A stretch of DNA of 64,000 nt, taken from NCBI GenBank assembly GCA_964492485.1, contig CAZBKM010000009.1:1-64000 (forward strand), in the 5' to 3' direction. Below the pieces are notes generated by a model, which was not told the origin of the DNA, made no database searches, and worked only from the letters and a program-made list of their open reading frames with translations. Below are positions 1 to 8,883 of the stretch, one piece after another (position 1 is the first letter of the stretch; every line of letters begins with the position of its first letter). The stretch is from UBA5336 sp964492485 (GTDB lineage Bacteria > Pseudomonadota > Alphaproteobacteria > Caulobacterales > Hyphomonadaceae). The position numbers and the translations under genes are program-made.

Positions 1-537
1 ATCGCCGGCTTTGTCGGCGGGCGGGTCGACAACGTGATGATGCGCATCGTCGACGTGCTTTATGCGCTGCCTTTCATCTTCTTCGTGATCCTGCTGGTGA
101 CCGTGTTCGGTCGCAACATCTTCCTCATCTTCGCAGCCATAGGCGCCATCGAGTGGCTGACCATGGCCAGGATCGTCCGCGGCCAGACACTGGCGATCAA
201 GTCGATGGAGTTCATCGAGGCGGCCCGGGCCGCTGGCGTGCCGCGACTGGCCATGATCCGCCGCCACGTGCTGCCGAATGTCATCGGCCCCGTGGCCGTC
301 TACGTCACCCTGACCATTCCGGTCGTGATTCTTGCGGAGAGCTTTCTGTCCTTCCTCGGCCTGGGTGTGAACGAGCCGCTGACCTCGCTCGGCGTGCTGA
401 TTTCCCAGGGCGCCGGTGAGATGCGCGACCGGCCCTGGATGCTTCTCGTTCCGGCCATCACCATGATGGTCACGCTGCTTGCGCTGAACTTCCTGGGCGA
501 CGGTTTGCGCGATGCCCTCGACCCGAAGGACCGGTGA
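1..537 (+). CDS. oppC: Peptide ABC transporter inner-membrane permease (OppC/DppC family), C-terminal part
   Basis: The reading frame is open from base 1, so the 5' end lies outside the window; 178 residues are visible. They hold several hydrophobic membrane segments and the cytoplasmic EAA loop (EAARAAGVPRLAMIRRHVLP, about visible residues 71-90) that docks onto the ATPase subunits. The end 'NFLGDGLRDALDPK' is typical of OppC/DppC/NikC permeases. The protein would form the pore of a di/oligopeptide importer with the binding protein encoded 130 bases downstream. OppC rather than DppC is a guess; the permease family is clear. Confidence 0.93.
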   Translation: MAGFVGGRVDNVMMRIVDVLYALPFIFFVILLVTVFGRNIFLIFAAIGAIEWLTMARIVRGQTLAIKSMEFIEAARAAGVPRLAMIRRHVLPNVIGPVAVYVTLTIPVVILAESFLSFLGLGVNEPLTSLGVLISQGAGEMRDRPWMLLVPAITMMVTLLALNFLGDGLRDALDPKDR

Positions 538-667
538 CCGCCCAGGCGCCAGGCGGCGCAGGCCATGCTGGCGGACCTGACCGGGAAGGAATTGCGTGTG
601 TCCGGGCGATGCTGTTGAGTTTGCGTCAACCCGGCCCGATCGCCTCGCAACACGAAGGAGAACCCCG

Positions 668-2311
668 TTGCCACAGTCCGGTTTCCTGTCCCGACTTTCC
701 CGTTCCCTTGGTACATCCGTTCTGGCCGCCGCGACCCTGGCGCTAGCGGCTTGCGGCGGCGGTGGCGACGACATCGCCTATGGCGACCTGCTACGCCGGG
801 GGATCAGCGTGAACCCGGACACCGTGGATCCCCACAAGGCGTCGGGCCAGTGGGAGAACATCGTGATCGGCGACATGTTCGAGGGGCTCTACATCACGAA
901 CAAGTCCGGAGAGGCGGTGCTGGGCGCGGCTGCATCGGCCTCGCTTGACGAGACCCAGACCGTCTGGACCTTTGAGCTGAAGGAGGCGACCTGGTCGGAT
1001 GGAGAGCCCGTCACCGCCGACGATTTCGTTTTTGCCTTCCGCCGCCTTCAGAACCCCGAAACCGCGGCGCAATACGCTTCGCTGCTCTGGGTCGTGAAGA
1101 ATGCCCGCGCAGTGAATCAGGGCGACCTGCCGCCCGAAGCGCTTGGCATTCGCGCCATCGACGCGCGCACGCTGGAGATAGAGCTCGAATATCCCGCGCC
1201 CTACCTCCCGGGGCTGCTGTCGCACTATGCGAGCTTCCCGGTGCCCCGGCATGTGGTCGAGGCCCATGGCGATGCCTGGGTCCGGCCGGAGAACATCGAG
1301 GTGAACGGCCCCTACAAGCTCGTGGACTGGACGGTCGGTTCGTCCCTTGTGGCGGTCAAGAACCCGGCCTGGGAGGGCAGCGAGGCGCTGTGCTTCGACA
1401 GCGTGGCCTATCTGCCGATCGTCGACAATGCCGCGGTGGAGCGGGCCATCGAGGCCGGCGAACTCGATACGAACAACGCCTTCGAGGGCGCCCGCATGGC
1501 CGAGATCGAGGAGCGCCTGCCGGGCTGGGTGCGGACCGATCCCAGCCTCACCACGACCTACTGGGTGTACGACACCACCCAGCCGCCGTTCGATGACCTT
1601 CGCGTACGCCGTGCGCTGTCCATGGCGCTGGACCGCGAGTACATGGTCGAGAACGTCCTGACGCCCGGTTACCTCCCGGCCTACAGCTTCGTGCCGCCCG
1701 GTATCGCGAACTACGTGCCCGAAGACGATCAGCCACGGCTTGACTGGGCGGGCATGGACCGGGCCGAGCGCCTGGTGGAAGCGCGTGCCCTGCTGGAAGA
1801 GGCCGGTTACGGGCCGAACCGCCCTCTGCGGTTCGAATTCATCTACCGAAATTCAGGCGACGCGCCGAAGACGGCACCGGTGGCCCTGTCGAACTGGAGC
1901 GAGATCGCCGACTGGGTGCGGCCCGAACTGCTGATGCAGGACACCAAGGTCCTCTATTCCCGACTTCGGCAGAAGGATTTCCAATTTTCCGACGCGGGAT
2001 GGGTGGCCGACTTCAACGACCCGCACAATTTCCTCTACCTGCTGGAGACCGATACGGGCCAGATGAATTATGGCAGCTACTCCAATGCCGAATTCGACCG
2101 TCTCCTGACTGAGTCCAATACCGAGCTCGATCTGGAAAGGCGGGGCCGGCTCCTTGCCGAAGCCGAAGCGACCATGCTGGCGGATGAACCCCTGGCCCCG
2201 ATGTTCTTTTCGGTGAACCGCAATCTGGTCGACCCCGAACTCACCGGCTGGGAAGACAATGTGCTGGACGTTCACCGGTCGCGCTATCTCTGTCGTCCGG
2301 GGCTGGATTAA
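668..2311 (+). CDS. oppA: Peptide ABC transporter substrate-binding lipoprotein (family 5)
   Basis: 547-residue extracytoplasmic solute-binding protein. I chose the TTG at 668 because it follows a GAAGGAG-type ribosome site and gives a proper lipoprotein signal (LGTSVLAAATLALAAC, lipobox LAAC at about residue 25), so it should be anchored in the periplasm. Family 5 features follow: 'NPDTVDPHKASGQWENIVIGD' region near the mature N-terminus and 'TWSDGEPVTADDFVFAFRRL' at about residue 110. It would deliver peptides to the permease encoded just upstream; the same operon. An in-frame start at 596 exists but lacks a signal sequence. The stop codon TAA is directly followed by an intergenic repeat. 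Confidence 0.93.
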   Translation: MPQSGFLSRLSRSLGTSVLAAATLALAACGGGGDDIAYGDLLRRGISVNPDTVDPHKASGQWENIVIGDMFEGLYITNKSGEAVLGAAASASLDETQTVWTFELKEATWSDGEPVTADDFVFAFRRLQNPETAAQYASLLWVVKNARAVNQGDLPPEALGIRAIDARTLEIELEYPAPYLPGLLSHYASFPVPRHVVEAHGDAWVRPENIEVNGPYKLVDWTVGSSLVAVKNPAWEGSEALCFDSVAYLPIVDNAAVERAIEAGELDTNNAFEGARMAEIEERLPGWVRTDPSLTTTYWVYDTTQPPFDDLRVRRALSMALDREYMVENVLTPGYLPAYSFVPPGIANYVPEDDQPRLDWAGMDRAERLVEARALLEEAGYGPNRPLRFEFIYRNSGDAPKTAPVALSNWSEIADWVRPELLMQDTKVLYSRLRQKDFQFSDAGWVADFNDPHNFLYLLETDTGQMNYGSYSNAEFDRLLTESNTELDLERRGRLLAEAEATMLADEPLAPMFFSVNRNLVDPELTGWEDNVLDVHRSRYLCRPGLD

Positions 2312-2411
2312 AGCATTTTCGAGCGAAGTGGGCACCGGTTCGCGTTAAGAAAATGCTCAAAAACAAGAACATAGCGCATCTTCACTGACTCTGGCGGGCA
2401 TGAAGATGCGC
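2312..2411 (+). repeat. Mosaic intergenic repeat, copy 1 (modules A and B)
   Basis: Module A occupies 2312-2357: outer arms AGCATTTTC / GAAAATGCT enclose inner arms GCGAA / TTCGC. Module B occupies 2374-2411: arms GCGCATCTTCA / TGAAGATGCGC. It begins at the base after the oppA stop codon and sits between the convergent oppA and MBL genes, where the hairpins could act as a terminator for both. Related copies occur at six other places in the window. Confidence 0.85.
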
Positions 2412-2466
2412 GAGCGCTCACGCCCACCGAGGCCACGCCCCGTGCGGGACGCGGCGCTTGCCGGGT

Positions 2467-3450
2467 TCAGCGCATCACGCCCGGCAGGGGGTCGATGTCC
2501 GCCGGTTCGTGCTGGATGATCACCCGGGCGCCCAGACGTTCGGCGCGCGCTTCGAAGGCGCGCATAGACTCCAGCGTCTGCGCGCCCGGATCGTCCTCGA
2601 CCCCTTCGACATCGGCGTTGAAGCGCGGTACCTCCCGGGCGATCCGGCTCTCCTGGCGGTGGTAGATATCCCCAGACAGCAGCACGGGCCCCGTCTCCGG
2701 CAGCGTCACCTGCAACGCGGTATGCCCGGGCGTGTGGCCAGGGGTCGGGAAGATCACCACCGATCCATCGCCGAAGACGTCGTATTCGCCGGTAAACAGC
2801 GCCGTTTCGAATCGCTCGAACGGCGAGAACTGGGTGGCCTGTTCGGAATCCGCCCCGTCGCTGTCGGCAGGGGGAAACATCGCGGCGTGTTCGTTCACGT
2901 GAACGATCCACACCGGATCGGCCAGCTGATCGACCTGACCCGTATGGTCGAAGTGCAGGTGGGAGATGGCAAAACGGTCGATGTCGTCCGGCGTAAGGCC
3001 GCGGGCGCGCAACTGCTCCGTCAGCGTCCGTTCGAGCGACACCGTGAAGATGCCGTTCTCCTGGGGCTCCGACCGCGCCAGCAGCCCAGGCAGCCCCAGA
3101 TCCCAGAGGAAGTCGCCCTGAGGGTGGCGGACCAGCCAGCAGGTGTTCGTGAAGGTATCGCTCTCGCCCTCATAGGCGCCCGACATGGCGAACGCATCGA
3201 GATCGGAGACCTCGATGGTGCCGCAGTCGAGCACGTGAAGCTCCAGGGCATCGACCGTCTCTGGCGCCGAGGCGGTGTCGCCATCTCCCGGCGAGGCAGC
3301 AGACCCGATGTCCGCCGTGTCCGCCACGTCGGAAGCGGTCGCGCCGGGCTGGCCTTCGTCGGCACTGCCGCAGGCCGAGAGGGCAAGAGCCAGCCCGAGC
3401 CCCAGGGCGCCGATCACGGCCGGCCGCCGGCCTGTTTCCAGATGTCGCAT
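2467..3450 (-). CDS. Metallo-beta-lactamase-fold lipoprotein (N-acyl homoserine lactonase-like)
   Basis: 327-residue predicted lipoprotein: signal peptide with lipobox LSAC at about residue 25, then an acidic Ser/Asp/Ala-rich linker and an MBL-fold hydrolase domain. Metal ligands are visible: HLHFDH (the HxHxDH motif), a GHTPGHT histidine, the aspartate in LLSGDIYH and a late histidine in IIQHEPAD. The arrangement resembles AHL-lactonase-type enzymes (AiiA/AttM group), so a secreted, membrane-tethered lactonase is plausible but the substrate is unknown. Start 3450 is preferred over the ATG two codons upstream because AGGGGA lies at proper spacing only for it. No operon partner; it converges on oppA. 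Confidence 0.8.
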   Translation of the reverse strand: MRHLETGRRPAVIGALGLGLALALSACGSADEGQPGATASDVADTADIGSAASPGDGDTASAPETVDALELHVLDCGTIEVSDLDAFAMSGAYEGESDTFTNTCWLVRHPQGDFLWDLGLPGLLARSEPQENGIFTVSLERTLTEQLRARGLTPDDIDRFAISHLHFDHTGQVDQLADPVWIVHVNEHAAMFPPADSDGADSEQATQFSPFERFETALFTGEYDVFGDGSVVIFPTPGHTPGHTALQVTLPETGPVLLSGDIYHRQESRIAREVPRFNADVEGVEDDPGAQTLESMRAFEARAERLGARVIIQHEPADIDPLPGVMR

Positions 3451-3484
3451 ACACATTCCCCTCTGTTTCCGCCCCTCGACCCCG

Positions 3485-3904
3485 TCAGCGCGGACGATCC
3501 GTCTCGTCTACATAGCGCAGGCGCGCGTCGGAGTCGCCCGTCGCGCGATAGAAACAGCTTCGCCGGCCCGTGTGACAGGCCGCGCCGGTCTGGCGGACCT
3601 TCAGCAGCAGCGTATCCTGGTCGCAGTCCACCAGAACGGCCTCCACGGTCTGAATGTGGCCGGACTCCTCGCCCTTGCGCCAAAGCCGACCGCGGGACCG
3701 GGAGTAGTACGTCGCCCGCCCCGTGCGCAGGGTTTCGGCAAGGGCCTCGCCATTCATCCAGGCCATCATCAGCACGTCACCGGTGTCGGCATCCTGGGCG
3801 ATGGCCGCCACCAGACCGTCCCGATTGAAATTCGGGCGCAGCTCAAGGCTCTCGTCCTGGTCCGACGGGGATGCCAGCGGCGGCAGGAAGACGGTGTCCG
3901 TCAT
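3485..3904 (-). CDS. hisI: Phosphoribosyl-AMP cyclohydrolase
   Basis: 139-residue cytosolic enzyme opening the purine ring of phosphoribosyl-AMP in histidine biosynthesis. The family zinc/magnesium signature is visible: 'VDCDQDTLLLKV' followed by 'GAACHTGRRSCFYR', with the expected cysteines, plus 'MMAWMN' and 'TYYSRSRGRLWRKGEESGH' typical of HisI. It is the stand-alone form with no HisE domain fused. The gene is isolated from other his genes, which is common in Alphaproteobacteria. It starts 29 bases upstream of the end of the enoyl-CoA hydratase gene, so it may be co-transcribed with it. Confidence 0.96.
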   Translation of the reverse strand: MTDTVFLPPLASPSDQDESLELRPNFNRDGLVAAIAQDADTGDVLMMAWMNGEALAETLRTGRATYYSRSRGRLWRKGEESGHIQTVEAVLVDCDQDTLLLKVRQTGAACHTGRRSCFYRATGDSDARLRYVDETDRPR

Positions 3905-3933
3905 GCGGGAGACTCCAGGCAGGACGGTCGGGG

Positions 3934-4752
3934 CTACCGACCGGTGAAGTTCGGTTTTCGGCGCTCGAAGAAGGCCCGCACACCCTCGCGCACATCCTCG
4001 GTCGGATTGGCGACCATGGCCGCCAGTTGCGCATCCTGCAAGGCGGCTTCGAGGCTCTGTGTCTGTGCCTTCACCGCCATCGCCTTGGCAAGACGGACCG
4101 CCAGTGGCGCGCGCTCCGCCAGGGCCTGGGCCAGGCTATGCGTGCGCGGCTCCAAGTCCTCGTCGTCGACCACTTCGGTCACCAGACCGAGCGCCAGCGC
4201 CGTCTCGGCGTCATAGGTCTCCGCCAGTAGGGTCATCTTCAGCGCCCGGTCCAGGCCCATGGCGCGGGGAAAGTACCAGGCGCCGCCCTCGTCCGGCAGC
4301 AGGCCGAACCGGCCACTTGTGTCGCCCAGCGTCGCGGACCTGGCTGCGATGCGCAGGTCGCAGGCCAACGCCAGCGTCAGCCCCCCGGCAACGGCCGGTC
4401 CGTTGATCGCGGCGACGACCGGCTTGTCGCAGTCGTGCAGAGCGCGGATCACCCGGTGCATGCCATCGCGCATCTCGCGACCGTGGGAGAGTTGCGACGC
4501 CATCAGGGCTGCCCGGTGCTCGTCCTCTCCGCTGACATCTCCGCCGGCGCAAAACCCCCGTCCGGCGCCGGTGAGCACAAGGACGCGCTGGGTATCGTCG
4601 CGCACATACGCGTCCAACGCCCGGGCAAGGCGTTCGCACATGGCGGTGGTATAGGCGTTCATGGCGGCCGGACGGTTCAGGACGATCCGGGTCACGGCGT
4701 CGCCCCAGGGTTCGACGCGGATGGGGGGCTCTTCTGACATGGGGTCCGGCAT
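3934..4752 (-). CDS. Enoyl-CoA hydratase/isomerase family protein
   Basis: 272-residue crotonase-fold protein. The oxyanion-hole segments are visible: 'LTGAGRGFCAGGDVSG' and 'AAINGPAVAGGLTLALACDL'. The glutamate position in 'RFGLLPDEGGAWYFPR' fits an enoyl-CoA hydratase-type active site (beta-oxidation or amino-acid catabolism), though crotonase members also include isomerases and hydrolases. Start 4752 is chosen for a GGAGGAA site just upstream; the longer in-frame start at 4794 lacks one. It is divergent from a second crotonase gene at 4822, and the 69-base gap must hold both promoters. Confidence 0.88.
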   Translation of the reverse strand: MPDPMSEEPPIRVEPWGDAVTRIVLNRPAAMNAYTTAMCERLARALDAYVRDDTQRVLVLTGAGRGFCAGGDVSGEDEHRAALMASQLSHGREMRDGMHRVIRALHDCDKPVVAAINGPAVAGGLTLALACDLRIAARSATLGDTSGRFGLLPDEGGAWYFPRAMGLDRALKMTLLAETYDAETALALGLVTEVVDDEDLEPRTHSLAQALAERAPLAVRLAKAMAVKAQTQSLEAALQDAQLAAMVANPTEDVREGVRAFFERRKPNFTGR

Positions 4753-4821
4753 CACTTCCTCCCGCTCGTCCGTTTCGGCTAGACTGGCCCACAATCAAAA
4801 AACGAAGCGGAGGAGACGTCC

Positions 4822-5676
4822 ATGACTGATTATCGCGAGATCCTGACCCGTGAGGCCGACGGTGTCCTCACGGTCACCCTAAACCGGCCCGACCGGCTGA
4901 ACGCCTGGACTGGAACCATGCAGGCGGAAGTCGAACAGGCGATCACGGCTGCGGGTCGCTCGCACAGCGTGCGCTGCATCGTCGTGACGGGAGCCGGGCG
5001 CGGTTTCTGCGCGGGCGCCGACATGCAGGGGCTGACCGCGATTCAGGCGGGCAGTCCCGCCGCCGCCGCGGCCACCAGCGGGTCGAGCGGGGAAGGGTCG
5101 CCGCAGGCCGCCAACGGCGCGGCCGAGGCCGGTTTGCGGACGCTTTATCCCGGCCGGTTCGGCTATCTCTATGACTGTCCGAAGCCCGTGATCGCGGCGA
5201 TCAACGGCGCTTGCGCAGGGATTGGCCTGGTATTCGCCCTCTATGCCGATTTTCGCCTTGCCTCGGACACCGCGAAGTTCACAACCGCCTTTGCCCAGCG
5301 CGGCCTGATCGCCGAGCATGGGATCGCCTGGCTGCTGCCGCGCCTGGTGGGAGAGGCCAACGCGCTCGACCTGCTGCTCACGGCGCGGAAGTTCACCGGG
5401 GCCGAGGCCGCTGAGCTCGGACTTGTCAACCGTGCCTTGCCCGAGGGCGAGTTGATGGCCCATGTGGGCGAGCTTGCCGACCATCTCGCCACACAGGTGT
5501 CTCCGCGCTCGGTGGCCGTGATGAAGCGGCAGGTCCGGCGGTCCTACGCCCAGTCCTTCGCGGAGTCGCTGAGCGAAGCGGACCGGGAGATGGAAGCGAG
5601 CTTTGCAAGCTTCGATTTCAAGGAGGGGGTCGCGAGCTTCATGGAGCGCCGGCCGCCGGCCTTTCAGGGCGCCTGA
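4822..5676 (+). CDS. Enoyl-CoA hydratase family protein
   Basis: 284-residue crotonase-fold protein starting 13 bases after a GGAGGAG site. Key segments: 'RPDRLNAWTGTM', 'VTGAGRGFCAGADMQGL' and 'AAINGACAGIGLVFALYAD' (oxyanion holes), and 'AQRGLIAEHGIAWLLPR', with a glutamate at the catalytic position. An Ala/Ser/Gly-rich insertion of about 30 residues follows the first oxyanion motif. Probably acts on enoyl-CoA in fatty-acid or branched-chain degradation; HMG-CoA lyase follows on the same strand. It is only distantly similar to the divergent neighbour at 3934, so it is not a recent duplication. Confidence 0.88.
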   Translation: MTDYREILTREADGVLTVTLNRPDRLNAWTGTMQAEVEQAITAAGRSHSVRCIVVTGAGRGFCAGADMQGLTAIQAGSPAAAAATSGSSGEGSPQAANGAAEAGLRTLYPGRFGYLYDCPKPVIAAINGACAGIGLVFALYADFRLASDTAKFTTAFAQRGLIAEHGIAWLLPRLVGEANALDLLLTARKFTGAEAAELGLVNRALPEGELMAHVGELADHLATQVSPRSVAVMKRQVRRSYAQSFAESLSEADREMEASFASFDFKEGVASFMERRPPAFQGA

Positions 5677-5833
5677 AGTTCCAGCCATTCGATGGCGTCC
5701 ACGCCGCGGCGTGCGTTTCGTGCGCCGGCGCAAGTCTCCCTTCGCGCACGGGTCCGGTTATTCTGAAGTTGCGTCAGACCGGAACCGTCGCCGCCCTCTG
5801 GTCCGTCGCGGGCCGCGGGTCTATGTAGCGGCC

Positions 5834-6748
5834 ATGGCAAGACCCATCACCCTTGTGGAAGTTGGTCCGCGCGACGGGCTGCAGAACGATCCCGGCACCC
5901 TGTCGGTCGCCCAGAAGCTTGAATTCGTGGAGCGGCTCACCCAGGCCGGTGTCGTGCGAATGGAGACCGGTGCCTTCGTCTCTCCCAGGGCGGTTCCCAA
6001 GATGGCCGACAGCGCGGAGGTCTTCGCTGGCCTGGATCGCTCCGCCCGGACCCGGCACATCGCACTCGCCCTGAACGAAAAGGGCGTGCGCAGGGCGATC
6101 GATGCGCGGGCGGACGAGGTGAACTTCGTGCTCGTCGCCGGTGAGGGCTTCGGTCGCCGGAATCAGGGCATGAGTCCGCAGGACAGCGCCGACGCGCTGG
6201 CGGCATGCGCGCCACTCGTACACGAAGCCGGTCTGCCGCTATCGGCGACGATCGCCGTGGCCTTCGGCGATCCCTATGACGGCGACGTGGATCCGGGCGT
6301 GGTGGCCGGTCTTGCCGCCCAGGCCCAACGGGCTGGCGTCTGGGAACTGGCACTGGGCGACACGATCGGCGTAGCCACGCCCTGGGATGTGCGCGAACGG
6401 CTGGAACGGGTGCGGATGGAGGCGCCTGATGTCAGTCTGCGCATGCATTTTCACGACACGCGCGGCACGGCGCTGGCGAACGTCTTTGCCGCCGTGGAGG
6501 CAGGGGTAGACGTGATCGATGCCAGTTGCGGCGGAATTGGCGGGTGCCCCTTTGCTCCCGCAGCCACGGGCAATGTCGCCACAGAGGATGTGGTCTACAT
6601 GCTGGAACGGGCCGGCTACGATACCGGCCTTGACCTGGACCGGCTGGTCGATACGGCAGCGTGGCTGGAAACCGTGCTCGGCCACGAGGTGCCGTCACGG
6701 GTGAAACGGGCCGGCGCGTACCCGCCTGCGCCCGGTGCGCGAGGCTGA
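5834..6748 (+). CDS. mvaB: Hydroxymethylglutaryl-CoA lyase
   Basis: 304-residue TIM-barrel lyase that cleaves HMG-CoA to acetoacetate and acetyl-CoA, the last step of leucine degradation. Visible signatures are 'EVGPRDGLQND' (catalytic arginine/aspartate), 'FHDTRGTALAN' (metal histidine) and the flexible 'CGGIGGCPFAP' loop with the active-site cysteine. The start at 5834 matches the family N-terminus (MARPITLVEVGPRDGLQ); the frame stays open upstream only as read-through of non-coding sequence. The acetoacetate it releases could be activated by the ScoAB transferase encoded at 40.8-42.1 kb. Confidence 0.95.
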   Translation: MARPITLVEVGPRDGLQNDPGTLSVAQKLEFVERLTQAGVVRMETGAFVSPRAVPKMADSAEVFAGLDRSARTRHIALALNEKGVRRAIDARADEVNFVLVAGEGFGRRNQGMSPQDSADALAACAPLVHEAGLPLSATIAVAFGDPYDGDVDPGVVAGLAAQAQRAGVWELALGDTIGVATPWDVRERLERVRMEAPDVSLRMHFHDTRGTALANVFAAVEAGVDVIDASCGGIGGCPFAPAATGNVATEDVVYMLERAGYDTGLDLDRLVDTAAWLETVLGHEVPSRVKRAGAYPPAPGARG

Positions 6749-6771
6749 GTGAGGCGCGGCAGGCGCCCCGG

Positions 6772-7593
6772 TCAGGTCTTGCGGGCGCGTGCCTCCACCG
6801 CCCAGCCGATCAGCGGCAGAAGGACCAGGTTCGCCAGACGGTCGAGCGGATTGCGGGCAAACTTCCGGAAATACCGCTTTAGCGACCGGGCCTTGTGGCG
6901 GGCCACCGTGCGGGCGGGAACGGCAGATGTGGCACCATAATGCAGGGCGCCCGCCCCGGGCTGGTAAACGACCGTTCCTCCGGCCTCCTGAACGCGCCGG
7001 CAGAGGTCCACATCTTCGACATGCAGGAAATAGCCGGTGTCGAAGCCGCCATCGAGGCCAAGGAATTGGGTCTTCGACATCATGAAGAAGGCGCCCGACA
7101 CGGCGTCCACTTCCACGGGCCCATCCGGTTCCGGCTTGTGATCGAGCGTCCAGCGACCGAGGCCCAGGGCGCGCGCCAGGGTCAGCCGCCGTCGGCGACA
7201 GCCGCGCAGTTCCCGCCCCGACAGGTCGAAAATGCGGCCGCCCACGAGCCAGGGAGCCTTTCGTCCGGCTCCCGCCTGGACCAGCGCCGCAACGGACCCG
7301 CGTTTCATGACCGCATCCGGGTTTATGAACAGGAGCAAATTGCCTGTCGCCTCATGGGCGGCGAGGTTGCAAGCCATCCCGAAGCCGAGGTTCTGCCTCG
7401 GCCGGGTGAGGCGCAGCTTCCCGCCTTCCGCTGCCTTTGCATCGAGCCAGTCGGCTTCCCTCGGGGGATTTCCATTATCGACCACGACGATCTCCGAGAC
7501 CTGCCCGTCTCCCAGAAGGGCATGGAGGCATTCGCGGAGGCGTGGGCCTGTCTGGTAGGTGACCACGAGGGCGCTGACGACGGGTCGGCTCAT
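6772..7593 (-). CDS. Family 2 glycosyltransferase (rhamnosyltransferase-like)
   Basis: 273-residue GT-A fold glycosyltransferase. It begins 'SALVVTYQTGPRLRECLHALL' and carries the nucleotide-sugar motif 'LLLFINPDA' (DxD-like) at about residue 90 and 'FLHVEDVDLCRR' at about residue 190, typical of WbbL-type transferases adding sugars to lipid-linked glycans. No transmembrane segment is obvious, so it is probably peripheral at the inner membrane. The start codon overlaps the stop of the O-antigen ligase-like gene (ATGA), indicating translational coupling. Donor and acceptor sugars cannot be told from sequence. Confidence 0.87.
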   Translation of the reverse strand: MSRPVVSALVVTYQTGPRLRECLHALLGDGQVSEIVVVDNGNPPREADWLDAKAAEGGKLRLTRPRQNLGFGMACNLAAHEATGNLLLFINPDAVMKRGSVAALVQAGAGRKAPWLVGGRIFDLSGRELRGCRRRRLTLARALGLGRWTLDHKPEPDGPVEVDAVSGAFFMMSKTQFLGLDGGFDTGYFLHVEDVDLCRRVQEAGGTVVYQPGAGALHYGATSAVPARTVARHKARSLKRYFRKFARNPLDRLANLVLLPLIGWAVEARARKT

Positions 7594-8852
7594 TTCAGGT
7601 CGATCTCCGGAAACCTTGGGAACAGGAACAGGCCAGCCGTCGCAAGGGCCACCATGGCCCAGTACGCCTCGTTCCAGATGCTGTAGGCGACGATGAAGAG
7701 CGACATCATGCCTCCAATCAGGCCCGCGGCCACATAGCGCCGCACCGGGGCGATGGTGTGGGGTTCAGGCAGGCGTTTCGCCAGCAGGACGATCGCAACC
7801 GCCGAGAGGATGGCCCCGATGCCGCCGGTCTCCGCCCAGAGTTCGAGGGCCATGTTGTGGGGATGTCCCGGCACGATTGCCACCTGGGCCCAGACCGACG
7901 GGTCGCCCCCCCTGTCCGCGATCTGCGCCAGCCAGTCGGGACGCTCGGAGAAGGGGACTCGCCAGGTGCCGGTGGCGCCCAGGCCATGGCCGAGCACCGG
8001 ACGCTCGAAGATTCGTTCGCCGACATATTGCCAGCAATAGGCGCGCGCCTCGGCCGAGGCCGGCATCACCGTGTCGAGGCGCAGCAGCAGCGCCGACAGG
8101 GCCGGCATCAGGATGGGCGCGGTCAGGATGTAGCCGGCCACGGCGCCTCCGATCAGCCGGAACCCGCTGCGCGGCAGCCAGTGAACGGTGACAACGGCAC
8201 CGGTTGCCAGCAGGACGGTCAGCACGCCTGCCAGGGTTCCGAGATAGAGGCAGATCCCCGCAGCGCCGAGCGCGATCACCCCGGCCAGAATCCGGCCGCC
8301 CAGGCCGACCTTCATCCAGAGCCAGATGGTGAGCACCGGCGCGATGAAGGCGAAGGCGTTGGCATTGCGAAGAATGTTCTGGATCCCGTCGGCTGCGCGC
8401 TGGGTGGGATCCGGATAGAACAGGGCGAGCAGGGGCTCGCTCCAGATCGTCACCACGACCACCGATGCGCCATGAAGCCCGAAGGCGGCCAGCATCACGT
8501 CGCGCGCGGTGAAAGGCGGCGGATAGGCCGGCCGGGCCGCGGCCGCGACGGTGGCCACGCCCAGCAGAAAGGTAAGGAAGATCCGGATCGCGGCGGACTC
8601 GATGGAGAATGTGCCTTCGGACACCGTGCCGGAGAGCATCCGGGCCTGGTCCGGCGACCAGCCCGCCGAGAGGCACATCCACCCCACGGCTGCAAACGCC
8701 GCCAGCGCGTATGCTTCCGGGCGTCGCCACTTGATCCAGGCCAGGGCCGGCAGTCCGGCGAGGGCGATCAGGACGGCGAAGCCCTGCGCCCCCAGGAAGG
8801 TCACGAGCGGCCAGAAGACGAACATCGCGGCCAGGATCGGTGGGTATGTCAT
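7590..8852 (-). CDS. O-antigen ligase/polymerase family membrane protein
   Basis: 420-residue integral membrane protein with about ten hydrophobic segments and a large periplasmic loop containing 'RPVLGHGLGATGTW' and 'PGHPHNMALELWAE'. The H-P-H-N segment is the hallmark of the WaaL/Wzy_C family, which joins or polymerises undecaprenyl-linked glycans in the periplasm. Coupled to the following glycosyltransferase by a 4-base overlap, so the pair probably makes or attaches a surface polysaccharide. Ligase (WaaL) versus polymerase (Wzy) cannot be decided here. Confidence 0.85.
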   Translation of the reverse strand: MTYPPILAAMFVFWPLVTFLGAQGFAVLIALAGLPALAWIKWRRPEAYALAAFAAVGWMCLSAGWSPDQARMLSGTVSEGTFSIESAAIRIFLTFLLGVATVAAAARPAYPPPFTARDVMLAAFGLHGASVVVVTIWSEPLLALFYPDPTQRAADGIQNILRNANAFAFIAPVLTIWLWMKVGLGGRILAGVIALGAAGICLYLGTLAGVLTVLLATGAVVTVHWLPRSGFRLIGGAVAGYILTAPILMPALSALLLRLDTVMPASAEARAYCWQYVGERIFERPVLGHGLGATGTWRVPFSERPDWLAQIADRGGDPSVWAQVAIVPGHPHNMALELWAETGGIGAILSAVAIVLLAKRLPEPHTIAPVRRYVAAGLIGGMMSLFIVAYSIWNEAYWAMVALATAGLFLFPRFPEIDLK

Positions 8853-8883
8853 GGGACGTCACGCTCCCACCGGGGGTGGCACC

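Noticed and set aside
3934..5676. Recent tandem duplication of enoyl-CoA hydratase genes
   Set aside because: The two proteins share only the family motifs and differ in length and in inserts, and they are divergent rather than tandem.
5690..5770. Degenerate copy of module C after the second enoyl-CoA hydratase
   Set aside because: CGCAAGTCTCCCTTCGCGCA recalls CGCAAGTCTCCGTTCGCAAC of module C, but without the stem and other modules it is not secure.
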